A stretch of 64,000 nucleotides of DNA from Nageia nagi (taxonomy: Eukaryota; Pinophyta): contig JBITNC010000001.1 of the NCBI GenBank assembly GCA_050084985.1, forward strand, positions 184,822,001 to 184,886,000, given 5' to 3'. Both the position numbers and the translations under genes were made by a program. The first letter of the stretch is position 1, and each line of letters starts with the position of its first letter. The notes below the pieces were generated by a model. It had not been told where the DNA came from. It was given only the letters and a program-made list of their open reading frames with translations, and ran no database searches. Of the stretch, positions 46,451 through 55,926 are shown piece after piece.

Positions 46451-46970
46451 TATTGTCTATCTCAACAATATGGACACCATGGAGGAGAGTGTCTGCATTG
46501 TCACAAAGATAAGTGGGAGAGCTTGGATGAATTTTTATGTCTTATAGAGGACAAAATTCAAAATTGTATGTTGTACTTTGATGTTTCTAGGTGCACATAT
46601 AGAGCAAGTGTAGGTATAATATTGGTTTAACCTTCAAATAGTGTGATTATTATGGCATATAAGCTTGGATTTGAGTGCACTAATAATATGATAGAATATG
46701 AGGCACTAATATTAGGTTTGAAAGAAGTTGTTATTCTCAACATTAATAATTTATAGATATATGGTGATTCATAGCTTATTGTTAACCAAGTTAATGAAAT
46801 ATATAATACCAAAGATGAGAAATTACACGCATAGAATTTAGTAGTTGTTGATTTTCTTCATCATTTTGATAGTTACACTATTGAAAATATCCTAAGAATA
46901 AATGATAGGTATGTTGATGCAATGGTAATTATTTCTTCTTTAAAACATGGAGGTTGCAGAGTCCATAGAG
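46451..46970 (+). pseudogene. Gypsy-2 archaeal-type RNase H (aRNH), after RT and RNase H
   Basis: LYFDVSRCTYRASVGIILV (first Asp block), MAYKLGFECTNNMIEYEALILGLKE (Glu block), IYGDSxLIVNQVNEIYNTK (second Asp block) and FDSYTIENILRINDRYVDAM (third Asp block) are the four RNH blocks of the second, archaeal-type RNase H of Tat elements. The spacing is normal; stops occur at probable Gln codons. It is in the more usual place, before where integrase should be. Gypsy-3 has the same domain before RT. Confidence 0.85.
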
Positions 46971-47250
46971 GTCAAAGCACAAAAATCAAATAAGGAGCTT
47001 TGAATGTGTGCTAATTGACTCTTATAATACTTATTCAAAATCATCTTGATGATTGGGACATCTATAGGGTCTTCTAGGTGATTAACAAGTCATATGAGTG
47101 GCTGGTACCAAAGGGTGTTAGCAAAATAAAAGGTCTAGACTGAGTTGATCAGTCTAGTTAATAGACATGCAAAACACATGTTAGTCCAACATGATAATGT
47201 GACACATGATATATGCCAAAATGTCTATGTAACACTATCAATGAAGCAAG
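46971..47250. other. Junction zone between Gypsy-2 and Gypsy-4
   Basis: Coding of Gypsy-2 fades after 46,970 and that of Gypsy-4 appears on the other strand from about 47,250. No LTR or target duplication could be fixed. The zone has a 9-bp inverted repeat CTAGACTGA...TCAGTCTAG with a 5-base loop at about 47,138-47,160. Confidence 0.5.
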
Positions 47251-48140
47251 ATAAATTTTTAGGGTGTTTACACATTGTTGGGACCAATAAAAGGGTTAAT
47301 TTTTCTTAGTTAAATCATCAATCGAGGAAGCTAAGGCTGCATAGTTTTCATGAATTTTCTTTAATAACTTGTTGATCCTATGAACCATTGTATTTATTTT
47401 ACAATTTTTGATGGGGGTATATTTAAAAGTATGATTATTTTTATCAGATCTACCATTATTCCTTCCTTATCAATAATGTAGCCTAATAAGACTCTGTAAG
47501 GTATTGTAAAAAAGTATTTTTTTATGTTAAGTGATATTCATAATTGGTGGCACCATTCTAACATCATTCATAGTGCTTAAGTATGATTTTTCATCACACC
47601 ATATATTGTCAAATCATCTAGATATACTTCCAAAAAATCATGTATAAATTTTTTGATTGCTTAGATTATAATTCACAAAAATACTGCCAATACATTCTTA
47701 AGTCCGAATTACATAACATTATAATAATGATCCCTTTTCAATTGTGAATGTTATTTTGGGTCAATCCTCTTTGGCAATATGGATTTGATGGTATCCATAA
47801 AATCTAGCTCTAAATGAGTAAACCTCATTACTTGCTAAATTTCTAGTGTTTCTTATGTGGTATGGGAAAAGGATCATGTTCACATGCTTTGATGAGTTCT
47901 CTAAAATCAACAAAAATCCTTACATCAACTATATTTTTATGTTGGATCATCATATGGCTAATCCATTTAGTATTATCAACTGGTGATATGATATGTACTT
48001 CAAGAATTTTATCCAATGTTTCTTTTAATTGGGTTTTATAATTTGGGTTTAACCTATATGGTATTTATTTTTCATGGTTTGCAATCTTATTTTAAATATA
48101 TTTCATGGTTCCAATTTCATCATTCATTCCTCATATTTTA
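47250..48140 (-). pseudogene. pol: Gypsy-4 reverse transcriptase remnant
   Basis: Read from 48,140 downward: YRLNPNYKTQLKETLDKIL, ISPVDNTKWISHM, VRIFVDFRELIKACEHDPFP, FYGYHQIHIAKED, a YNVMxFGLKN block, IHDFLEVYLDDLTIYG with YLDD intact, and ISLNIKKYFFTIPYRVLLGY. This is Ty3-type RT. Stops and several frame changes are present. It ends near 47,280 in a FYWSQQCVNTLK segment, after which no RNase H is recognised. Confidence 0.85.
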
Positions 48141-49290
48141 ATCATGTTTTGGAGAAATAGATCTTGAAATTTGACTAGTATTTCTACAAATTTGCCTCTT
48201 CTTTGTACTAGTAGTATCTTATAATGGCTATTTTTTATTCAAAATATGTGTTGATATTTAGTTTCTTTATTTTTATTTCCTCATCGTGTATTGATTTTAT
48301 CTACTTTTCTATAATAACTTCCCTTTCTCCTTCATTGACTTTGTATTTCAAATCTTTTGACTTTTCTTTCAGTTCCTCTAGGTCTAGTTGTTTCATTATT
48401 TTAGTAGTAGTTTTTATTATTGATAATTGATGTAGAACTATTAGTGTTACTGGGGCTATGTTGTTTTAGAATATGTGACTCTTGCAATAGTGGGTTTGGT
48501 GAAAAAAAAAATTAGTTTGAAGGAGCTATTTATAAATTGGTATGTGATCATCATGAAATGTGAACATGTGGATAAATATTATTTGTAATGCATTCCAATT
48601 AGTTGTTTATTTACTAATCTCCTAATGAATGTACCAAGAACATGGTAAAATTCCTAATGTCTAATGAAATATGTGGACCCACGTATCAAGATGTAAGTTT
48701 GTTGAATTTTTTTGAATGGATTCATAGAGTGTAATATGTATTACAAGGTCCATATTGCCTAAATATTTATCAATTATACTATTCATCTCATATGGGTTTA
48801 GGAAGCCTAATCATATGTGGTACATTACCTAGTCCCAAGAGGTTAGTATCATTTGATGTGTGCTCCATCATTGGGCTATAATTCCAATGATGTTATCTTT
48901 GAGTGAATCAATTCTATTATCTTCATTTGGGAAAGTTTTATTCATTACTTCTAAAAATTCATGAAGAGGTATTATTTTGATAGTGTTATTGAATTAAGGC
49001 AATTTATCTTGATATACTTCTTTTGAAATATTAAAGACTATATATCATAATTTAGTTTGACATGCTCATCTTGAGTGTAACTCATGATTTCTTGCATTCC
49101 ACATCATTGCAGCAGTCTCAAAATTGATCTCTGACCCACCACTATGAAAAATGAGTCAACCATCTTCCATTTGATTAATATGATCCAAAAATATATTTGA
49201 TTCCTTTCTTATAACTAAATTATATAGATCATTTAGGCCCATCAAATCACTTCCATCACTACTACCATTATCACTACTTTGGTTCGATGC
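48141..49290 (-). other. Gypsy-4 interval between protease and RT
   Basis: The - strand around 48,390-48,310 encodes a charged, probably coiled segment (DLEELKEKSKDLKYKVNEGE). The rest is closed in all frames. A TATAAATAG on the - strand near 48,530 is probably coincidental. Confidence 0.5.
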
Positions 49291-49720
49291 TTTGGTGTAT
49301 GCATCATTCATACTTTTGTTTAATGGAATGTGTACTTCTAGTATTTCTCATTAGATATTACTAGTTTCTAAGTTTTACTATTGATTATATAGTTACTATC
49401 CATGAACCATTCAAGATCTAGTAGGGTTGTATATTCTAAGTTTTCGATGTTATTTATACCTATTATATCAAATGTGGTTAATGAAGTTATCCATAGAAAT
49501 AAAATTTATATAATCTTTATTAGTTCTAAGGACCAAACCAAGGATCCATATATGAGTAAAATATTCTATTATGTTGGTTCTAGTAGGGGAATCCCTAGTT
49601 GTCTCCATGTTTTGGTAGGAAAAAGATTTATATCGGCCCTTAAGTCTAACATAACATTCTTTGTAAGCTTACCATTCATAATGACCTCAATTAGGATTGG
49701 TTTATTTTTCTAATTTTTCA
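49290..49720 (-). pseudogene. pol: Gypsy-4 aspartic protease remnant
   Basis: From 49,679 the - strand reads MNGKLTKNVMLDLRADINLFP and TKTWRQLGIPLLEPT, then FDIIGINNIENLEYTTLLDLEWF with NYI. This matches the protease of plant Ty3 elements; the active-site D-x-G reads D-L-R. Confidence 0.78.
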
Positions 49721-50329
49721 CCATTTTATTTGCTTTCTTGTCAACCTATTTATAATTCCAATATTTGTATAATTGTGTCAATTTTGGTAATAAATCATAT
49801 TTGTTTGATGAGCTTACAAATTTATTTTATTTTAACATGGTATTTTCTTCCTTTGTTAATTTTTGGGAAGGGGCTTGTGTTTGAGTTATTTTATATCCTT
49901 GTTTTTACAATGTTTGAAAATTTTGTTAAGTCATTTAGATGATATCTTTGTGTTACTCTGTATCTATGTATTTTGGTTCAAGTATTAAGTGTTGTATCAT
50001 CAGATCAATAAATCTAGTCTTCTTTATTCCTAACTAGGTTATTATGCAAGTAGAGGATGTATCTAAAGTAGTTTATCCTTTTACAATTAGTGTTGGGTTT
50101 AATTAGATACTTTGCATGTTTTTTTCAGCTAGTGCAACCTCAGAATTGGAAGCAAAGGGTACAAATTATGTTGCTTTCATATTGGGATTGTTGCCATTGT
50201 CATTTTTTGACATTCAAATTTGTATATCTTAGAATAGTTTAGGATAGTCTGAAAAACTATGGTTGTTCATCATTTGACATAATTGACATCTAAAGAATGC
50301 TCTAGGATGTGGGCACTCATATTATCAAT

Positions 50330-51500
50330 GGACTAATTCACCATAAATTAATATTAGGGTTAATGGCCTCCTCAACTGCCCTAATATCTACCATGGTATA
50401 CATTCCCTTTTCCTTAACCATTTCCTTGATTATCATATTGACCTTTATATGATTTGTATTGATCCCAAGGTTTTTATTGGTTGTTTGAGGTGATAATGGG
50501 GATATATGTGACCCCATAATCATTCATAAATGATACTAATGCTTGCTTTATTATGTGAAATTTACATGTTTTATATATTTAGGTTGCAAATGATCTTAAG
50601 TTTTTCCTTAAGTCTTCTTTGATGCCATCTAAGAAGTTTTTTATTCTATATTGATGTGTCCAGTGGTTCTAGAAGCTATAATTATGATAACTTGTATCGA
50701 TATCAATTCCATGATTTTGAATATTGATTATTAGCAAATCTTTTATATTATGAATCATTGAGGTCCAATAATGGTGATAGTATTTTTGGTCATGTTTTTT
50801 AAGTGTGAGTAACTCATTGGCCATGTGCCCTTATTAGGCATAGAATTGGCACTAAATTTCTCTATTGCATGGAGGGGAAGTAGGATTTCCATGCACTAAT
50901 GGTTTACCAATTTGCTCTATTAGTTTGATCAACTGATTGGATACATCATCATTGGCAATGTTCATCCATTAAGGTTGTGATTAAATCTTAACTACTACTT
51001 GTAAATCATCGATATACATTAGGTATTTTCTTTCCATAACTCTTTTAAATTTGAGTCATAGTCCTAAGATAAATCATTCTACTTTCTATTTTTAGATCAT
51101 CGATTCTTGTAGTTGTCTTTAGGTTTCTTTGATTTTTTGATCATATTGTTGTACTATCTCCCTTGGTCCCATAATCATGTCATGTATTTTGCTTATGATT
51201 TCTAGTCTAACTTTTGGAAAGTGATATTTAGCTTCAAAATAAGCTTTAATTTGGTCTCATGTTTTTATCATTTGTCCTTGGATGAAGCCTTTGAATTTCA
51301 TAAATAACTATAGTACTTCATCCCAAAATATAGCTATAAATTCAATTATGAATGTGGCCTCATAGGTAATATTTCATTGTATCCAATCATTTTCTAGTAT
51401 GAATAAATGTTCCTTTAAATCATCAATATATTTATAAAAAATTAATAACTTTGTAGATGCAACCTTTTGCTATGGTTTATATGGTTGTCAATGCTAGTAT
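50330..51500 (-). pseudogene. gag: Gypsy-4 gag remnant with zinc knuckle
   Basis: On the - strand: YKYIDDLKEHLFILENDWIQ, FWDEVL, IKAYFEAKYHFPKVRLEII, GPREIVQQYDQKIKETQRQL and LKFKRVMERKYLMYIDDLQ, a retrotrans_gag-type capsid segment. The knuckle at about 50,820-50,860 (CQFYAxxGHMANE) is damaged. ITIQNHGIDI-like and NEWI-like sequences follow to 50,340. Many TAG/TAA stops. Confidence 0.75.
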
Positions 51501-52799
51501 TAGATGTTATGTTTGCATCATCTATTTTATTAAGGAGTTGATACTATTGATCGATGATGTTGGTTAGAGGTTCTAATTTGGTCTCTTTGTAGATTTATGT
51601 CAAAATAGTTTTCATAAATGAATTTGAAAATATATTTAAATGGTGGTTCTATTACTTCTTATATGATTGGATTCAGTGTGCGATCTTCAATTTTGAATCA
51701 CTTAAAAGGAGCAATAAAACTTCTTAACTTTTTAAGGTCATCTAATGGCATGAAGGGTAGGGAGAAATTATGGGGGAATAAGTATTCAATTTTTCATCAT
51801 TTATGATTATATATATTTATAAGGTTCATATTGTTGAACATTATAGGGGTAAAGGGTACTATGGCTCTCTTTGTATTCTCTAGGATTATCTTAGTTCTCT
51901 CTTGATTGATGGGTTCTATAATTTCTCCTATTATCATGATAATTCTATATCAAGGTTATGATATTGGTTTGTTCTCCTATGGTACTTGGTTGATAAGGTG
52001 AAGAGAGGATCATGAGTAAGAATAATGTTGATAAATCAATAGTAATTTCTCCTCTTATTCTCTTGATTCTTTGATAAGTGGAATTGGCTAACTAAGAAAG
52101 GGTTTCTCTTTTCTAGTATTCAAAATATATCATTGTATGGGTTTTGCAACATCTACCTCCTAGTGTTTGGGATTAGTTTCCAAAGGGTTTTCCATACTAG
52201 TTACAATTACTAGGCTTTCCACATCTTTATCAATGATATCATGTGACTGGTTAACTAATGGTTGAATCCTATTATCTAATATAGTATCAAATCAATTTAA
52301 AAATATCATTCCTTTTGGAGTTTCTAATGAGCTTACAAATGGTTCGAATGAATTATCATCATATTCATTTGTATCTTTTTCTACTACTATGAATCCTCCT
52401 ATGGTACTATCTCCCTCAATGTTCATGATTGTCTCTAATGGTAATAGGTCATCAATCGATATCTCCTCAATGGTGTCCCAATTTGCTATCGATTTAGGTT
52501 CCATCCTATCTTTTATTTTCTTTTCCTCAATGTTCCACTCCCAATTTTCCATGCAATTAACCATCAAATCTTTCCCTATATCATGTACTTATAGAATTTT
52601 ACCCTTTGATTCTTATACTAATGGTGAACTAGATTCCCTAATCCTATCTAACTTTATTTGTAACTTCTTCTTTTCCCTATTTTTCCTTATTTTATATTTT
52701 AATTGGTTATCATACAATGTTCTTTTTGATGTTGTGTCTGACCCTTCTCTTTTCACATTATTTAATATGCCAATCAATGTGTTTTGATGTTTCCCTCTA
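51501..52799 (-). pseudogene. Gypsy-4 acidic segment upstream of gag
   Basis: The - strand frame 52,567-52,292 encodes MMVNCMENWEWNIEEKKIKD, IEEISIDDLLPLETIMNIEG and a Glu/Asp-rich remainder, and continues with stops to about 51,990. It lies between the extra frame and the capsid segment and could be the N-terminal part of Gag. No family recognised. Confidence 0.5.
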
Positions 52800-53471
52800 T
52801 CATTCCTTTTTTATAAGTTTTCCTACCAATCAGCATGTGCCCTAATTGTTTATTTTATTTTTACCCCCTTCCCCCCCATTTTTATTTAGTTAATCCTTAT
52901 TCTCATCATATTTCCTATGTATATCCTACAAGTAGGAGAGAGAATCAGGGGTAGCCCCTTGTTCAATCAAGTATCTCTTACAAATTTGAGATAGATTTTC
53001 TAAAAATATTTTCCTAGGTCCTCTAAATAATCTTTCCTTCTTGGCTTCCCACGATACCTAGTCCTAGATTGCAAATTTGATAATGTAGGTGTTCAAGGTA
53101 TTATGTACCCACTTGTAAACCTTCTACATCCAATGTTGTGTCAATTTTTGTAATTAGATTAAATTTTCTTTATCCCACTTAATTTCTAGGATAAGAATGC
53201 ATGTTTGAAACTTTGGTTGTTTAATTATCCAATTTAGAAATAGTTCAAGGAATTCATACAAAAAGACTTCATAACTTCCATCTTCATGAATTAAATTGAT
53301 TACTTTTTCCTTATTATATCTAGTTCATTAGATAATCCACTTTTTGAAGTTTTCAATTCTCTTGAAAACTAGTCTTGCAGCAATTTTGATGATGGTATGA
53401 AAGGTACTTTCTTGTAACAACTATTTAGCATTCCATTCAATCATCGAATCCTCTATGTTATAGATGTTCAT
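52800..53471 (-). pseudogene. Gypsy-4 extra frame upstream of gag
   Basis: From ATG at 53,471 one reading frame continues for 224 codons without a frameshift, though it holds 11 premature stops (mostly TAG/TAA). It reads as normal protein: MNIYNIEDSMIEWNAK, TFHTIIKIAARLVFKRIENF, EDGSYEVFLYEFLELFLNWI, KFQTCILILEIKWDKE, KVYKWVHNTLNTYIIKFAI and GPRKIFLENLSQICKRYLI, ending in a Gly/Lys-rich tail encoded by a poly-G stretch. I do not recognise it. Ogre-type Ty3 elements are known to carry an extra frame before gag, so it may be comparable; that is inference. Confidence 0.6.
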
Positions 53472-54040
53472 GTAATGAAATTATTTATCAATTGAATTGG
53501 TCAGGTTTTTTCTTATCTACAACCAAGAATCATTGAACAAATGGAAAGGAATAATAAAAATAAAAAGGATATTCCTTGAGTCATGAGTAAGAGGGCTAAG
53601 TCTTTATTAATATTATAATAATCAATATAATTGATTACAATGATAACTCTCTTATATCTCTCTCTCGAATCTTACACTCCTCCCCACTCTAAAATTGGTT
53701 CCTCTTTTGATAGCTTAATCAATCACTTATAGGATGCATCTATTCAATCATAAGCAATTATCATTGGAGGTAACTAATGGTGTTTGGTTATAAAGAAACC
53801 TAAATTGCATTGACTAAATTAGGGATATGAAATTCTCTCTCGTTAACATAAATCATTTTATATCATATGGTACATTTGCATCAATTCAGATCATATCATG
53901 TAATTAGATCATTTCATCTCATATGTTGGTGCATTTGAATCATTTTATATCATATGGTGTACTTGACCATAAACATGCTTAGTTACACCTTGTGTGCATG
54001 TAGCTTATAACCTAGGCTAATTTTAATTATTACTAAAATT
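53472..54040. other. Non-coding stretch right of Gypsy-4
   Basis: No gene. AATCATTTTATATCATATGGT occurs twice, at about 53,848 and 53,937. On the - strand 53,560-53,700 looks like an LTR tail (AG-rich, then AATAAAG), but no partner was found. Confidence 0.4.
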
Positions 54041-54044
54041 ATTT

Positions 54045-54200
54045 AAATGATAGGCATGTAGGCAAAATGTGGAAGATGTATAACACATACATAGTTTTAT
54101 GGACTACAATGGTTGGAGGATATGCAATTCATGGATACAACACTTGGATTCCCTCAAGGTTATGCATAAGGAATTTTAGCAAATTGAAATAAATAAAATA
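54045..54200 (+). pseudogene. PPR-like gene shard, copy 1
   Basis: The frame RHVGKMWKMYNTYIVLWTTM then VGGYAIHGYN resembles the end of one pentatricopeptide repeat and the start of the next in plant organelle RNA-binding proteins (VSWTAMIxGYAxHG). The similarity to 60,545-60,690 begins in the non-coding TTTTAATTATTACT-like flank and is lost after about 140 bases. Confidence 0.55.
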
Positions 54201-55305
54201 GTGGTAAATTGATTTCAAATTCTTGGCAATTCAATTCCAAAACATCATAGAAGTAATGGTGATATTTCAAAAACTTTAAACTTAATTTAAAAAATTTTGG
54301 CTACTTGATATCATTTAAAAAAAAAAAAACTTAAAAATTACAAGCAACTTCTTCATATTAATGTATAATTTATATTTTAACTAGAAAAATATATACAAAC
54401 AAATATTACAATTGAATTCTTATATTTTACATTCTTTAGAGTTTGTACACATAGAAAATTTTATGTAGAGAAAGAAGTTATCATTACATTACAATGTTAT
54501 TGTTAGGTATACTAGGAAAATTAGTGCTAACGTCAAGTTCTTCAAATCTAATGCCTAGATAGAATCCATTTGGCCCAACCTTGGTCATTAGCATTTGTTC
54601 TTGAGATTAAATGGTTGGATGGACTCTATTTCTCAATCACTAGTTTAGAATCATTTCTGGAGAATGGTTAGAGTTGAGAATATAACTCCTTACTTTTCCA
54701 CTTCTCAACACTAGTGTGTCCTGATGATTGGACCCCACTCACACCTCAACTTCACCAACAAAATGTTTGTTTAGCTGTTAATATTCATATATTATTTTTA
54801 TGAAAGTAACCTTCTAAATAAATAAAATATTCATTTCATAACCATAAACTAAAATGACTACCCTGTAAGTGCCAATGAGGGGAAGTTAGAAGGCAAAGGG
54901 GAAGGGAACCACTTGACACTCTCCCATATTTTGGAAAGGATTCCAAATATAAATTTTGAAAATTTTAACTATAGACAACATTAGATCAATTTTGTATTTT
55001 AAATCATTTTCCAAAATAAGATGGAAATTCATTCAGTATTCAATATTCATCATTGGATGATCTATGCTAACTATTGAACAACTGTTAACTTGAATACAAA
55101 TGTAAATATAGACTATCTATTTATAAAAAAAATTTGATTTGTTGACATGTGTAAAATATGAATCAACATGCTCAAAATATCATTTTAGTCCTAATGTTAG
55201 ATACAATTGTATAAAATGTTAGAACATGAATGTCTGCTAGGCATAGGAATGAGTGTAGTGTTCATAACATAAGTTTCCATTGAGTATTCAAATGACCGTA
55301 TGCAT
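54201..55305. other. AT-rich sequence without recognised features
   Basis: No coherent coding, LTR or RNA gene seen. Homopolymer A tract near 54,320. Confidence 0.5.
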
Positions 55306-55309
55306 AAGA

Positions 55310-55735
55310 AAGATTAATCAATCATATTCATAAAGAGAATATATTTGAATGCAGAAAAGAGATGATGCTTGACTATAGAAAAGAGAAGACACTCAAATGC
55401 AAAAAGAGAAGATGCTTCTCTTCATAAAGAGCAGATGCTTGACTATAGAGAAGAGAAAAAATTTGACTATAGAGTAGAGAAAACACTCAACTATAGAGAA
55501 GAGTGAATGCTTGATTGCAAAGAAGAGTAAATGCTTGACTATAGAAAGAAGATGCTTATCTTTAGAAAAAAGATGCTCGATTGCATTTACATAAAGAGAA
55601 GATGCTTGATCATATTTAATAGAATACATACGTCTTCATAAAGAGAAGATGCTCATATTCATAAAGATAATATACTCATATTCATAATAGAATATGCTCA
55701 TCTTCATAAAGAGAAGACATTCAACTTCATAAGTA
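55310..55735. repeat. Minisatellite 1
   Basis: Imperfect units of about 22-30 bp around AAAGAGAAGATGCTTGACTAT, with variants GATGCTCATATTCAT. Roughly 15 units. It explains the - strand open frame at 55,393-55,629 with its repeated hydrophobic peptide. Confidence 0.85.
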
Positions 55736-55804
55736 TAGGATATGTTGCAATGTGAATGCTTACCACATATCACACATTGAATGCCACATTAGGGTTTATT
55801 TAGC

Positions 55805-55812
55805 TATAAATA
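55805..55812 (+). promoter_or_regulatory. TATA box of the spliced gene
   Basis: TATAAATA in the context AGCTATAAATAGCTC, 115 bases before the ATG at 55,927, with a TC-rich stretch after it: a normal plant core promoter layout. Confidence 0.55.
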
Positions 55813-55926
55813 GCTCATTCCTTCCTCCATTTTTATGTTACATTATCATTCTTTTTATGATTCTGATCTTTAGTATCCTTTCATTCTATCCCTTCTCCAA
55901 TTTTTCCAACATCTTTTTGTAATACA

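Larger units (their letters stand above)
19098..47000 (+). mobile_element. Gypsy-2, Tat-like Ty3/gypsy element, host of the nest
   Basis: Gag and protease (19.1-20.8 kb) are separated from RT, RNase H and second RNase H (44.2-47.0 kb) by Gypsy-3, which is flanked by GTTAA on both sides. The sequence left of 19,098 is Copia-2, which I infer is itself inserted in Gypsy-2. No LTR, leader or integrase of Gypsy-2 is visible; integrase is lost or lies beyond the break near 47,000. Confidence 0.75.
47100..53700 (-). mobile_element. Gypsy-4, Ty3/gypsy element on the - strand, ends unresolved
   Basis: On the - strand the order is an extra frame (53.4-52.8 kb), Gag linker and gag (52.6-50.3 kb), protease (49.7-49.3 kb), linker and RT (48.5-47.2 kb). 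Everything is broken by stops. Integrase and LTRs were not recognised. The right end probably lies between 53,500 and 54,000, where non-coding sequence with TC-rich tracts follows. Confidence 0.75.

Noticed and set aside
48520-48535. TATAAATAG on the - strand as a promoter of Gypsy-4 RT
   Set aside because: It lies within the polyprotein region of an element whose expression should come from its LTR, and AT-rich sequence makes such matches common.
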